DNA of 64,000 nucleotides from Coprinus comatus. Lineage: Eukaryota; Basidiomycota; Agaricomycetes; Agaricales; Agaricaceae. The notes beneath the pieces were generated by a model that was not told the origin of the DNA, made no database searches, and saw only the letters and a list, made by a program, of their open reading frames with translations. Each line of letters starts with the position of its first letter. Position 1 is the first letter of the stretch. Location: positions 62,001 to 126,000 of the forward strand of contig JAWPGT010000039.1 in NCBI GenBank assembly GCA_034638255.1, read 5' to 3'. The translations under genes and the position numbers were made by a program. This document shows, one piece after another, positions 1 through 11,584 of this stretch.

Positions 1-2472
1 TGGGGTATTGTGAGTTGCCCGCAGTCTTGAGTACGCAGTCAAGATATCCTGCAAGCTCAAGCCCTTTGCCTTTTCTGCTATAACCAACTCATTGTTGTCG
101 TTTAACTCGTGCCACTCACTATCACCTGCTCTGCTGTTGTTCAGCTGTCAAGTTTCGCCGCTACTAAAACTGGTCACTCACGGTTTATAGTACAGGTGCT
201 TTGGGTCGATCTCCTGAAGCTTACCACTCAACGCGTGTAACCCTTCGAAACTAACCCTAGCCTTCCCCGAAAAAATTACGTCTACCGCCATGCCCCGCCT
301 CCCTTTAAATTCACCCCTTTTCCCCAATACTTCCAAGTTCCGCAATAATCCCATCCCCTTCTCTTTCATGTCAACTGATTTACCCTGAGTAACTGTTGTC
401 TCAGTGCTTCTCAACCGGACCTCATCACTGAAAGGCACGATGCAGTGAAATGATGCTGATAATGCCTTTTTTCTCGTTTAGCCTTTCATTGCTCCCAATG
501 CATTCAAAACTCACCTGAGCGTTGTGAGCCTCCGCATTCAAAGTTATGCTCGCCTTCAATTCTTCTGCATCCAATCCAGTTACCCAACCCCTACATCCTC
601 TGTTTGGCCCATGTACCACCTCCACCGCGTCTCCAACCTCAAAGTGTCGACTCAACTTCTGCAAGTTGCAACTAAGCGACGTTGTATGTTGTCGGATTGT
701 CGCAATCTGATCGTCAATGCCTGAAATTATACCCACAAAGTTGGCTTCTGGACCTTCTATGACTCTCACTTTCTCTCCCGCCTTCATCATTGCTAGCTCT
801 CTTTGCCTCAAGTGATACATCAACTCCTCCTTTGGAATTGAGATACAATGGAAGAACTCTTCCAACTCATCCCAAGTTGGTACGACCTCATCGTGCAAAA
901 TTGCCGTTGGTTCCACCTCCGCCCTTATCAAGTAGCCTGAAGGGTCCAATGTCATACCCCGAAAAATCTGAATTCCACACCCCCCCGTGGCAATGCTATT
1001 TGGACCATCTACTGATATTGCGAGACTCCGATTGAACCTCTCCCGTGGAGGAATTTTGTCTTTTCCTTTTCCTCTTCTCCCTTTATCATAACATATGCGA
1101 GGGAGTAAAACAACCTCTATGTTACCTGTAACATCGGACAAGTATTTGATATAGCATAAATCGCCCTTATAGAAGCTGTCGGCCGCTATGCGCACCCAGG
1201 TATTAACTTGCGGTACATAAATACTCCCGGACTCCAAACACTCCATTGCTTTCTGCATTCCTAATGGTTTTATTTTTTGATATAATATTCCTCTAACAGA
1301 AACCAAGGCATTCACCGCCGCCTCTTTTGATGTAGCCTCTACGTATATCTTCCTTGGAATAGATTTGTGCTGAAAAGCCGATCTGATATTGCTAATCCTA
1401 GCCTTTTCTAACAGGCAGCACAGCGCACGATAGCCTGCCCTATCGTCCTTCGCGTGTATTAGAGCGGGATGATGTCAAAAGCTAACTGACTGACTCACCA
1501 CTGCGCAGATCTCCCATAACGTCCAGTCATTTTCTCCTGGTAACCCCCTTGAAATCTCCATCCTTTCATCCTTGTTCATGCCGCCCTTTCTCCAGTGCCT
1601 TTCCAACAAGGAGTCAAGCCATTCATCCAAACCGCTTTGGCCATCGGCTGGCTCCTCTAACCTTTGCCTTTTACTTCTACTTGCTTCATCTGCGCTGGGC
1701 CCTTCGTCGTCGACGAAAGCGGCATCATCTTAACAGGTCCGTCAACCCTCAGCCGTTCTTCATCTAGCATAGCAAACATACCTTCGTTCTCCCCTTCTTC
1801 TTCTTCGCCTTCATCCCCTGCCTCCAGATCCAAAAAATGCAAAGCTTTCGCGTTGTTTCTTTTTCTTTTTCTGCGCTTCTCTGGTTCAGCACTGCCCTTG
1901 AATTCACTATATCAGCTTGTTATAGGTTGTTAAGTAAGGCCTTCCATGCTACCTGAGATGGTGGTTGAGTTCTAGTCTGACCGTCTGCCATTTCATCCTC
2001 CGGGTCGTGAATCCAAACTATTTGGGATGCATCTTTGAGCGTTCCGTCTTCATTCTCAGCACAACCCCGCTAGCAAAAAAAATCAGTCAATTGTTTTCAT
2101 GATTCTCATGCCACATACCCCTGACCCCGTTTGTAAGGGCGTGGATGTAGCGCCTTCTATCTGTTTTCTTGTCTTAGTATAAGAGAAAAGTTTCGCAATG
2201 ATAACCTTCGTAATACCTGCGTTAGCGATGTTTCGTCATCTGGGTCATTGAACCATTTGATTTCCGACGCATCTTTCAGCGCACCATCTTCATTTACAGC
2301 ACAACCTAGCTAATTAAATAATTAAACCACTATTAAACCCGAGAAATTGTGTTGTACTTCAGATCTTTCCACCGCCGCATTCCCATTCCTTTCGCCCAAG
2401 CTCGCAGTACGTTCTATCTCAGAATTTCAATATCTAAATGCGCAAAACGCGTAAAATCAACTTACCAGCCAT
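1..2472 (-). CDS. Spt5-like NGN/KOW protein, partial at the left edge
   Basis: Divergent relative of transcription elongation factor Spt5. Start ATG 2472-2470; exons 2472-2466, 2305-2217, 2160-2119, 2069-1953, 1896-1782 and 1728 to about 1500 join in consistent phase. A short N-terminus carries two copies of a ~27-residue motif (GCAVNEDGALKDAS and GCAENEDGTLKDAS), then a basic stretch and an acidic run (LEAGDEGEEEEGENE), as in Spt5 N-termini. NGN-like pieces follow (DRAGYRALCCLLEKAR, IPRKIYVEA) and two KOW motifs (EKVRVIEGPEANFVG and GDAVEVVHGPNRGCRGWV). More coding follows in another frame at 438-178 and again at about 97-1 (frame NNELVIAEKAKGLSLQ). The junction near 523-430 has a GTGAGT donor but the phase does not resolve cleanly. 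Family known; role of this paralogue in transcription is inferred. Confidence 0.75.
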
Positions 2473-2610
2473 TATTTCTACTTATGCTCGAGTAGCGCGT
2501 TCCAAGTTAGTAATGATGTCTGTGAGCGGTCGTACTAATAATGACCGACCTCGGAAGTGGCGTTATAAGTCTTAATTAAAGAAATGATGCCCTGATGCCA
2601 GCCTACCTCG

Positions 2611-2628
2611 AGGTTTAGGGCAAGGCTC
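2611..2628 (+). repeat. 18-bp word, inverted copy at 28467-28484
   Basis: The 18 bases here are an exact reverse complement of 28467-28484. Both copies lie just outside the longer inverted repeat pair (3493-3641 and 26968-27115), so they may be part of the same large inverted structure. No further similarity was seen between the stretches separating the two repeat pairs. Confidence 0.5.
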
Positions 2629-3492
2629 GGCAATTGTCCGGAACAACCGGTGCCGGAACATGGGGGGTTATATGACATGGAAAAATGCGAACGACGGATG
2701 AACGCATTTCGCCAACGAGAATTCCTTCCAACAACTGACGATGGGCATGATCCACAAGAGGACCTACGTACCCTAACAAGTTCACATAAACAGAAAGCTG
2801 TCGAGAAAGAATCCTACATGCTCGCGCGTGGCTAGAGGCACTAAAGTCTAAGGAAAGTGCAAAACAAACGTAGTACCCAGGTTAGTTTGTGGTGGGGTCA
2901 TTTTAACTATTGAACTCTAACAACTCCTCAGGTTGCCAAAACGAAGGTTCTGGGTATGGATATATCACAGACCCTGGGTGTCCATATGGATGGAACCTCG
3001 TAGATGGAGAATGGAATAATTATGTTCGCCGTTGTCTTTTGCCTTTTGCTGAATTTGAATTTTTGGCGTTCTACTGTGCTTATTCTCATGTTTATATTGT
3101 ATACAACCTATCCCCTTCAAGTGTAGGATTACACCGAGGTCGGATGTGGCAGAGGCTATTGTTAGGAACACCAAATGAGTAAAAGGAGTAATTGTAGATG
3201 ATATACACTGTGCCGGTGACATGATAATCCGGCTGGATTATCAAGGGATTTCTTGAGGTTTATTGAAGCCGAACCCTATGAAAATCAGGCCGGGATTAGC
3301 GCCGGCCCTTAGTAATACCTCATAAGTCCAAGGAAATTAGATACATATATTTTGCTTGATATGTTTTCAAAAAATCTTAAGTAATCTGAGCGGATTATCA
3401 AACTATTTTATATTTGATAAACATTAGAGAAACCCAGTAGATAATCAAAGCTCTATTTTAAAAAAATCTTATCTTTATTTAACCTCAGTATG

Positions 3493-3641
3493 TACAACAA
3501 TGTATAGATATGTCGCCAAGTTTATCAAAGGGTTTTCGTGACATATGTCACATATTTTACATTTGGCATTGTCAGAATAAAGCTATGATAATCCTGTAGG
3601 ATTATCGAAGTTTCGAAACGATAGTCCTGCAGGATTATCGA
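3493..3641 (+). repeat. 148-bp inverted repeat, left copy
   Basis: Begins TACAACAATGTATAGAT and ends in two GATAATCC/GGATTATC palindromes. The reverse complement lies at 26968-27115 with only scattered mismatches. The outer edges are flush (TACAACAATG on one side, CATTGTTGTA on the other), as expected of terminal inverted repeats. No target duplication is evident beyond a possible TA. Confidence 0.8.
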
Positions 3642-4151
3642 GTCTGCGTATGCTCAATGTTGTTCGTTACTAAAAGAGTCCAGGACGTACTGGTGTTTGG
3701 CAAGGAGATTGCGTTTAGGACCCGATGAATACAGCAGTTTTAATTACTGTAAATACTCTAGAACATTGGTGTAGGCGCGCGAGTAGTTAAAGTGACGAAT
3801 TCGTTTGAGGTTTCCTGCTCTCTGACATGCTGTAGACTGTATGAATCGCTGTATGACCGGGGAAAAAGGCTAACAACGTACCTGTTGAGAGATCCGCTTC
3901 ACCAACTTCCTTCCTTTTCTTTTCAAATACTTTAGACAACGTTCCCATGCTCTAGACCGGCGAATTTTTGGCGTTCGGTGGTCGACCGGAGGAAGCTCGT
4001 CCCAGACAGTGGTTGGGGAGTGGGAGTGATGATTTGGTTGCTCTGTTGTAATCAGTTAATAAGAGAACAAAATTATCCAAGCCAAGGACTTACCAGGCGC
4101 CGGAATCCTGTCTTGCATAGTAGTGTGATGAGGGTAGGTAGTAAGGAGAGA

Positions 4152-4218
4152 TTTGTTCGTCCTTGTTTGTGCAGAAAGCTTAATGGTTTACAGTCCTGTA
4201 CAAACAAGGACGAGCAAA
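4152..4218. repeat. 19-bp stem, 29-nt loop hairpin
   Basis: Left arm 4152-4170 (TTTGTTCGTCCTTGTTTGT) pairs with 4200-4218, 18 of 19 positions. It lies in non-coding DNA. It could be a foldback remnant or a structured RNA; nothing else identifies it. Confidence 0.5.
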
Positions 4219-4794
4219 CACTATTCCAGACGCGTCCTTTAACCAATACCACCGCGAACATTTCATGAGGAGACGGTAGGAGTCACTTTTTGGTGAGCAC
4301 GCCAACTAGACACCCCTAAGAACCATTAATTCCCTTCAACAACACTCGTACCTCAAAACACAGGATGACACAAGAACGGCGGGTGCAAGCGAAAACACCA
4401 GAAAGAAGAGAGGAATGCGACAGCAGTAGAAGGGCGTGTTAGAAACGGAACAAAAACGCGAAACTGGAGGACAAGGGAGTTATATTTTAGCAAAGTGAGT
4501 GATATTTGTTTGATATTTGTTCGGAAATTACGTTCGACTACTCACATCTAATCGTAGAGAAAATGATACCAAATCTGAAATATTTGTGATGTCTGATGCA
4601 CGAACGAAGAGAAAATTAGGACAGACCTTGCGAGCTATCGACTGGAACTACAATTAAGACCAACGCAGAAACGTTGGCCATGGTTTCCGCTGTCACAGAC
4701 AGTGCCAAGGCACGCAGAAGGCGTTGACAAATGGTATGGGCTACAGGAGGAGTGATTCTTCCTTTGTCTTTTCGAGCGACCAAATACTTGGGAG

Positions 4795-5697
4795 GTGCAT
4801 TTGAGTTTTGTGAATGCGAAACATATCTTTTATATAATAATTTCCTCCACCGTGAGCATCTGCTCCCGTTCCTCTTCATACGGACATAACCTCTCGAGTA
4901 ACGGCCACGACATCAGTCCACCAAATCTGAAGGAAAAGCCTAGCTACGATATAGGTTGGGCTATTGACGAGACCGACCTCGTCGTTCCTGTCATCCCAGG
5001 AACCACCCATCCTTCCATTGGATCCTCTCCAACTCCGAATTCTGTTCCTGCCTTCCTGACGAACACGCTACCCCAAATCTGTCATAGTCTGTTCATTTTA
5101 GACATTTCAGCAACGCGGTATGCACCGACCTAGGAGAACCCAATGTCGCTACAAACCCTTTCAGATTCTCCCTGTTTTTCTCGCTATCTCATAGATCTTT
5201 GGGTCCTAATAGCCGATTCAACTGGTGCTTCAACGCTTCCCGATGCTTTGGTTGAATTAGAAAAAGTTGGCACCATTAGCATCTGTCACAATAAGCTCCA
5301 TGCTCTGCCTAGCTGGCCGTATATGGTCGACAGCAATCCTTTCCAAGGCCCATGGAAGGCCTTGACTGACACTCTCTTAGTAAAAATGCCAGTGACACCT
5401 TCGTATCCTCCATCGACCCCGATATTTCCTTTGCCTTCGGCCAGTGTCATCCGTCTGAATTGTGACACTGAAATTGATGTTACGGAGACAGACGACTTTT
5501 CTGATATTGAAATGAATCAAGTCCGGGAAGGTGAGGATCAGACTATCACTTCAGAACGTGTACCACATCTTGGACGGTCCGTAACGTCTCTACTCCCAAT
5601 GCCAAGACTTTTACACCCCAATCCACGAGGTCTTGCTCGAACTAGAACAACTCCCAATCGTGAGCTGCGTAGGATGAAGAGTGCCGGAGGTTTGTGA
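4795..5697 (+). pseudogene. leucine-rich-repeat protein, frameshifted copy
   Basis: Decayed copy of a conserved fungal LRR protein. LRR text is readable as LFILDISATR, then in the next frame CTDLGEPNVATNPF, then back in the first frame LIADSTGASTLPDALVELEK and HNKLHALPSW, followed by NPFQGPWKAL, a signature of this family's last repeat. The C-terminal tail (RTRTTPNRELRRMKSAGGL) is also family-like. The stop at 5131-5133 and the two frame changes near 5110-5210 break the repeat region, and one repeat seems shortened before NPFQGPW. An intron cannot explain it, since the gap is under 20 nt. Family identity is from memory of the consensus. Confidence 0.75.
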
Positions 5698-5799
5698 AGG
5701 GAAAGGTCCTCAAATGCCCTAAACGAGGATAGTCTTATACCACTACCTTCCACTAACCCCCCCACTAAGTTTAGCAAGTGAATAGAATGAAACAAAAAC

Positions 5800-7860
5800 A
5801 TACCCTCTAGCAAGTCCACTTCGACGATAATAACAATAAGCCACCAAAGCCGTAGATGAGAAGGGCAAATGAAGCATAAACAACCAAAACAATGTCCCTT
5901 CGATTTAATTCCAAGACAAACATATTTACTACCACAATCAGGACAATAAACACCCTCGCAAGTCGATATGGCGTTCTTTCATACCAATGAGGCTCTGTTC
6001 CTAGTACAAGAACACGTTTACCATCTTCGCGGATATGATTGAACTCACTGTAGAGAAAATAAGAATCAAGTTGTGAGAAATTGATTTGGAAGAGGAGCTT
6101 ACCATTCGAATTCGACATCGGTGCAAGGACAATTCTCAACGATCTTGTCTGTAAGTTTTTCTTAATCTCCAACCACACAATTAGCATTGCGCGTCCTACG
6201 ATGTTACAGCGCCTATGGAAATGGACATTAGTAATCGACATCCCCATGGTGATGTTATGAAACAGAAAACAACGTACTCGAAGTCCAAACAAGCAGACTT
6301 CTTCTCTTTCGATACTGGATCCCCATAATTCAAAGTCATCATGATTAGGAGATCATCAACATCCAGAACACTTACAAAGAAGAAACATCAGTCAAATCAA
6401 ATCAAAAAGAAGTAACCGCTCACATTTCCTCATCGTAAGAGACCTAAAATCAAAATGAATAGCAACCGCTCCATTTGACCTCACCCTATTCCCAAGCAAG
6501 GTAAACCTTCTATCATTGTCTTCCGGAACAGTTACAATCGCATTAACTCTAATCCCATCCGAAAACCTGCATTCCTTCCACCTCAATCCTTCATCCATAC
6601 TAAACAACAACCCATCCCTCGGTTGCTCATCATTAACAATAATCAAAATAGATCCTGAATCTCCAAATTCCCACATATGTGCATCTTATGAACTTCTTCC
6701 CATGTGAATCCTATATCACAACTTAGGAATGTGTCACATTGATCGTAAGATGTTCGCCAACATTGCCTACGGTCGCTCAAGGATCAGTACATTCAGTGTA
6801 TCCGTGAGTATGAAGGGCGCATTTCTGTAGAGAGATTGAGATTCACGTAAGTATAGGATACGATATGAGAATATATGCGTACTGTTTTATCACGATCATA
6901 TTTTCTGCCTAACGAGTCGGCCAAAGGCGGTGTTAAAGGATTTCAAGTTCCACCTAAATTAAATATGAAAAACTAGTCAGAAAGATAGAGGGAAAAAAAG
7001 GAAGCAAAAAAACATACCATCGTTATGAGTAATTCTACTCTGCAACTTCTTTCTGCCAGTAACGGTTGATTCACCGGGATCAGCAACACCATTGATAAGC
7101 GCAACCCCATCCAACCCAATAACCTTCTCAAAATCAACATAACCTTTATTCTTATTAATATGTTCAACCGGAAGCCCAAACTAAGTTCTATTCGAGTTTG
7201 AGTTCAGAATATTTCCCCAATATGGATCCGTGGGTGGTTCTGACGTTGTCATGTGTAGGAAAAGTGAGCGAGTACTAGGTTCCAGGACTGTATATGCCTA
7301 AATGCGGAAAAAAAAACAGATTCAGGTTTTAACGTGCACAAGAGTTATAAGGAGAAATATTGGACGTACATGTGCGGCGGGATGCCTACTAGGGGGGAAT
7401 TGACCACTCGCAAAATGATTACCATCCAACGACGCCTGCAGTTCCAACGCCCTTTTTTCTTGCAAATACTACTGAAAAAAAAAGTCTAAACACCCATTAA
7501 TCGAAACAATATCTCACAAAAGACCTCACCTCTGCAACAGCCAAAAACTGTGAAAACTTGGCAAACCCAACAACACTATTAAACAACCTCTTCCTGTTCT
7601 CATAATAAGGCGCGCCAGCCACCAATTCCATCGGATCCACTCCAATACTTGACCTCCAAATGTATTTGGTGGTGTTTTCCGGATGCCACGCTTGACCGTA
7701 GTTTGTTGCGTATAAGAATTCGTTGGTATCGATTTAAGATATGCTCTATCGTTGGCAAATTTGTGATGATAGAATGCGAGGATACGTTTGTCTTTGAAAA
7801 GTGGTGTCCGTTTTACCGCTGGACTGATGGATGGAACCATCTAGAAGTCGAGCAAGTATA
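5800..7860 (-). pseudogene. VPS10: Vps10/sortilin receptor, decayed copy
   Basis: The type I membrane receptor Vps10 sorts vacuolar hydrolases at the late Golgi. Pieces in order: [13 protein letters not shown] (about 7650), [15 protein letters not shown] (about 7400), [17 protein letters not shown] and [10 protein letters not shown] (7300-7200), [16 protein letters not shown] (7130), [18 protein letters not shown] (6670), EFNHIREDGKRVLVLGTEP and YERTPYRL (6040-5960), then the membrane end ALVAYCYYRRSGLARG (about 5845-5800). Most are separated by normal introns. In-frame TAG at 7183-7181 replaces the expected Tyr, and TGA at 6945-6943 replaces Trp. The last ~150 nt need three frames to read the luminal-to-transmembrane segment. 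The N-terminal half is missing or unrecognisable. Confidence 0.85.
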
Positions 7861-7979
7861 GTCTGTTTTTTGTGGATTAGGAGAAGGATCTTAGTAAAGG
7901 TAGTAACGTACTGGCGACCTTTTGAAGTACACGTATTGAACAATCTGGGATTTGAAATCTTACCGTAGTTCATATTGGA

Positions 7980-8866
7980 AGTTTCTTGAACCCTGCAGCA
8001 CGTTTAAAGCCTTTTGGTGCATCCTCGTGTTTAGGATGAGCGACCCAATCAATATCATGATTAGCATATATGCTAAACGTTCGCTACGATCAGCAGGTGG
8101 CCCACAGGCTCAATATGGAGTCAAGGCTTCGCATTCGTTGATAAGTCAAAGAGAAACTGAAATTATGATAAAGTCTACAAACACGGATTTATGGAGCCAA
8201 AACTTGTTCATCCTAACACCAAATCTCCAACGTTTTCCTGCGGATCAAGGAGATTTCAGAACATGTTCTAATTATAGTACATCCTTCCCGGCAATTTCGG
8301 ACAATGCAGCATAGCAATGGAGGTGGACATGCTATCCAACAGGTAGAGCTCAAGTCATCAAGAAATGGAAATGTTGGGACGATAGTGGCCGCAGAAAAAT
8401 ATTTTCGAATCTTTTCCGATCCTGACAAAAGTCAGTGATCACGTAAACAAGTGTTGAAAGAAATCTGTCAGTCTTGACGTACTTTTTGTAATGGTGAAGC
8501 AGGGGGGAAGACCACTGCAGTACATGGGAGAGACCAGAATTTTCTTCACGTACCAAAAGGACACTTGCCGAGTGTTTCCAAAAGCATGTTTACAATGTGT
8601 TATGTGAACAATAGTCAGTGCAAGAACACAAGCTACGGAAAGCACAATTTGGCAAAAAGTGTGCTCACCAATGGCAGCACCGTGGGGCGTCATAAAAGGA
8701 TGAGCATTCTGTATTCTCAAAGTTATACAAAAGAACAGAATATATTAGCTACGACAGTGATCAAGTTTCGCTGATAAACTGAATGCGCACCTCTAAATTA
8801 GTCGTTGCGAAACAAAAAGAGAAAGAGAACAAGGATTATTCTCCCTTCTCTGACTATAGCATAAGG
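7980..8866. other. no gene recognised
   Basis: Only short ORFs on both strands without domains or coherent splice joins. The left end may carry remnants of the 5' part of the Vps10 copy. Confidence 0.4.
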
Positions 8867-9190
8867 GCAAAAGGACAGGATGTCCATTCTGCTTTAGACC
8901 GTAGTGGAGGCCAGAATGGCCATTCCATCTAAATAAAGAGAACAGGCAATATATAGCAAAAGGACAGAATGTCCATTCTGCTTCAAACCACGACAGAGAC
9001 CAGAATGGCCATCCCGTATCCGACTAGTAAAAGGACTACGACCGTGACGTTGAGATTAGGAATTGGTCTCAACCTCACGTGTCACAATTCGAACACAGCA
9101 CGTGGGTTTCCTGGAGATTCGCAGGCCACATTCAGGGTCATGTGTTATTCCCAGGCAATTCCAGGCGATTCCTGACAATTTTTATCGGAC
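8867..9190. repeat. compound palindromic repeat, copy 1
   Basis: Two units of about 62 bp (8867-8930 and 8956-9016) each hold GGACAGAATGTCCATTCTG (first unit GGACAGGATGTCC) followed about 20 nt later by CCAGAATGGCCAT. They are followed by a stretch with TGTCACAATTCG, CAGGCCA and AGGGTCA words (about 9078-9190). The same order of parts recurs at 13461-14030. Confidence 0.7.
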
Positions 9191-9263
9191 ATGTTCAGGG
9201 TCGTGGAAAGACAAGCACATTAAATTGTTCTTTAGGATTTACTAACGCTATATTAATATATAA

Positions 9264-10199
9264 TTATTGACAATGAAATAGAAGAATAAGAAAGATGGTT
9301 TGAAGGATAAGAAACAGTACTAAAAGAAAGGTAACAACATTGGACAACTGTAATAACCAGGGATGATGAGCGAATCCAATACTGAAAGCGACAACGTGAA
9401 AACTGACGCTAGAATAATCAGGAAAGGTAGCCTTGGACACCCCACCTGAGTCGGTCATGAGGGCACACTTCAAGATATCCATCCAAGTGCTGATGGATCG
9501 CAAAAGATTATTCTCAAACACTTTCAACGGAGATTTATTAGTGGCCGCAAAGGTTGATTCTAGATCAATTAGGCGGTTGAGCAGCTTCACAAGCTGGTAG
9601 AGAGTTATAAGTTCAGAAAACGAATGATTAAATTGAGAACACTAGCTTTGTCTTGACGCTCCTGCACTGTAGGTATGTAGGTAGTATGATTAATTAACTC
9701 CCTTATGAAACGGGAGTTCAAAGCACCCTGACGAGGGGACCGTGGCTCTATCATAAATTAGTAGAGAGTAACATGGACCGCGAACTGGGAAAAATATACT
9801 GAAACTTACCAGGTGTAGGAGTGGAGGGAGACCTAAATCGGGACAAGCAGTTACGTCGAGGAGTCCTGGGGGAGCCGAGAGTAAAGGGAGATTTCAAAAC
9901 AGCTATGTGGTTGTGAGTTCGTAAACGGTTAAATTTAGCATTGGTTTAAGATGTAATTATGTAGAAAATAACCTACCTGTTTCAAAGGTTTCAGACAGTG
10001 GATCGGTGATGAAAGGATCTTGAGCAAGAGACTGAGGGGACCTGGAGGAGTGGAGAGAAGAGGGAGGCGTCAAAACATCTCTGTGGTGATGAGTTCCAGG
10101 CTCTCCGTGAAGTTGAGCGGGCGTGCTTGGCGTGTCAGCGAGAACTGGAGGTTTGATTTCAATGTATAGATCTGTGGTTCTGCTCGATATCAACGCCAT
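9264..10199 (-). CDS. small protein with C-terminal membrane segment
   Basis: Start ATG 10199-10197 (MALISSRTTDLYIEIK), then a Ser/Pro-rich disordered region (LTPPSSLHSSRSPQSLAQ), a donor after ETG, and exons reading SPFTLGSPRTPRRN and EPRSPRQGALNSRF. The last exon holds LVKLLNRLIDLESTF and ends with a strongly hydrophobic helix (LQLSNVVTFLLVLFLILQTI). The junction near 9610 is uncertain. It has the same plan (disordered N-terminus, helical part, one membrane helix) as the neighbouring minus-strand genes at 11.6-13.0 kb and 14.5-16.5 kb, so it may belong to a local family. Function unknown. Confidence 0.55.
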
Positions 10200-10913
10200 G
10201 GTACAAAATAAAAGAACAAAATACCTAAGGTGGGAGTCAAGGGCTCGCAGTCTGTATCAAGATCGTCTGAGTGAGGACTCAGATTGTTGGAATGGGTTTC
10301 AGGCATTTGTTGAAAGCGGGGTGTCGTATGAGTATGAATAGGTGCTAGGGGTTAATGTTTAGCACTGCCCTTTTAAACTTGAGCTTGCAATACGCTACTG
10401 CCGGTCGATCCATGGGATGTGTTATCTTTTGTGACCAAAGTACAAGGCTCTCAATTTCTTTGAGGGCTTCAGTCGGCTGGTTGTCGTTAGGATGACGATG
10501 GGTCAACCATTTGTTGACTTAGGGTCACCTCAGGGGAAAAGAGAACCCTGTGGCAAAACATTTTTCTCACAAAAATATTTATTGTGGGCCTAATCCAGAT
10601 GAAAAGGATGTTGTACTTACCAGGGTTTCTGTTGTATTTTTTGTTATTTTAAAGGAAATTCTTTGAACTTTGAATTGGGGACTAGCATATTCCTTAGATA
10701 TAAATATTGAGGTAGAATATTTTGCGAAAATCCAACCTACCACGCGATATACCTATTACGCCTTTTCACCACACCAGACGAGAGTCCTGCGGTCCTCCTC
10801 CTTCTCCTTCTAGTAGGATTAAAAACCTACGTTCATACCTCTACTGCCACTCGGACCGCCCCAAGTTCTCCTCCTGTGTCATTCGATCTTAGGCTCTCAG
10901 CGAGCACCCAGTA
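10200..10913. other. intergenic
   Basis: No coding signal. Between the divergent genes at 9264-10199 (minus) and 10914-11234 (plus); probably contains both promoters, with CT-rich DNA before the plus-strand gene. Confidence 0.4.
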
Positions 10914-11234
10914 TTGGAAGGCGTCTTACATAACAGTAATCAAAGGATGTTCGAGGCCAACATTGATGTTATTGACCGCAACATCACCAATCGGTTCTAC
11001 GTTGGATTCTATGAACAGAATCCAGCAAACAGGGGGTCGATGCCAATGAACAAGTCCATATTCAGAAAGTATGGCGTTCAATGGCGAGGTAACATCGTCG
11101 TGTTACGGCGAAGTGCTAGTATTCGTCGGGCATATGTACATGTGCGATCGACCGATGTAGCTCTCATCCGTTATTTGATTTCCCAGTTGAGTCGGCTGCA
11201 TTTGTTATCATTCAACACTCTACTCACCACATAA
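10914..11234 (+). CDS. hypothetical protein
   Basis: Open frame of 106 codons; an ATG at 10947 (MFEANIDVIDRNITNRFY) is a likely start. It reads as ordinary globular sequence (KYGVQWRGNIVVLRRSAS, VRSTDVALIRYLIS) without a membrane helix or domain I can name. The last ~20 residues look less natural, so a final intron near 11190 is possible. It lies alone on the plus strand among minus-strand genes. Confidence 0.45.
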   Translation: MEGVLHNSNQRMFEANIDVIDRNITNRFYVGFYEQNPANRGSMPMNKSIFRKYGVQWRGNIVVLRRSASIRRAYVHVRSTDVALIRYLISQLSRLHLLSFNTLLTT

Positions 11235-11584
11235 CAGGCTTGTTCGCAGGGGAGGTGCCCCAGAGTCAGATATGACGTTTGTTCGAGGCTGAGCAGTCCA
11301 CGCCGGGTATATTGGATAATGTTGTTGGAGAGTCATGTCTAGAATCCTATTAGATATAGCTTATCGATAATTAAAAATTCACCTACGCATTCAATGAATT
11401 TACATGAGACCTCGCCCCGAGCTCAGCAACACCGCCCCTGATACCTGGAGTTTGAACAGTATAAATTGGTAATGAAGCACGAACCCGTTTCCTGTAGCAT
11501 AAATTAAATAAAATAAGATTTCTTGTTCATTCTCTACAGTAGAGCTGTAAGGCACGTTTACTACTAAAAAAAGTACCATCTCAA
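11235..11584. other. no gene recognised
   Basis: Convergent intergenic space between 10914-11234 (plus) and the gene ending at 11585 (minus). No feature seen beyond short unsupported ORFs. Confidence 0.35.

Larger units (their letters stand above)
2473..4794. other. intergenic, AT-rich, palindromic GATAATCC motifs
   Basis: No convincing gene. It holds several short palindromes of the type GATAATCC..GGATTATC (near 3221, 3588 and 3618), the left copy of a 148-bp inverted repeat (3493-3641) and a 19-bp hairpin at 4152-4218. Short ORFs here have no recognisable domain. Confidence 0.5.
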
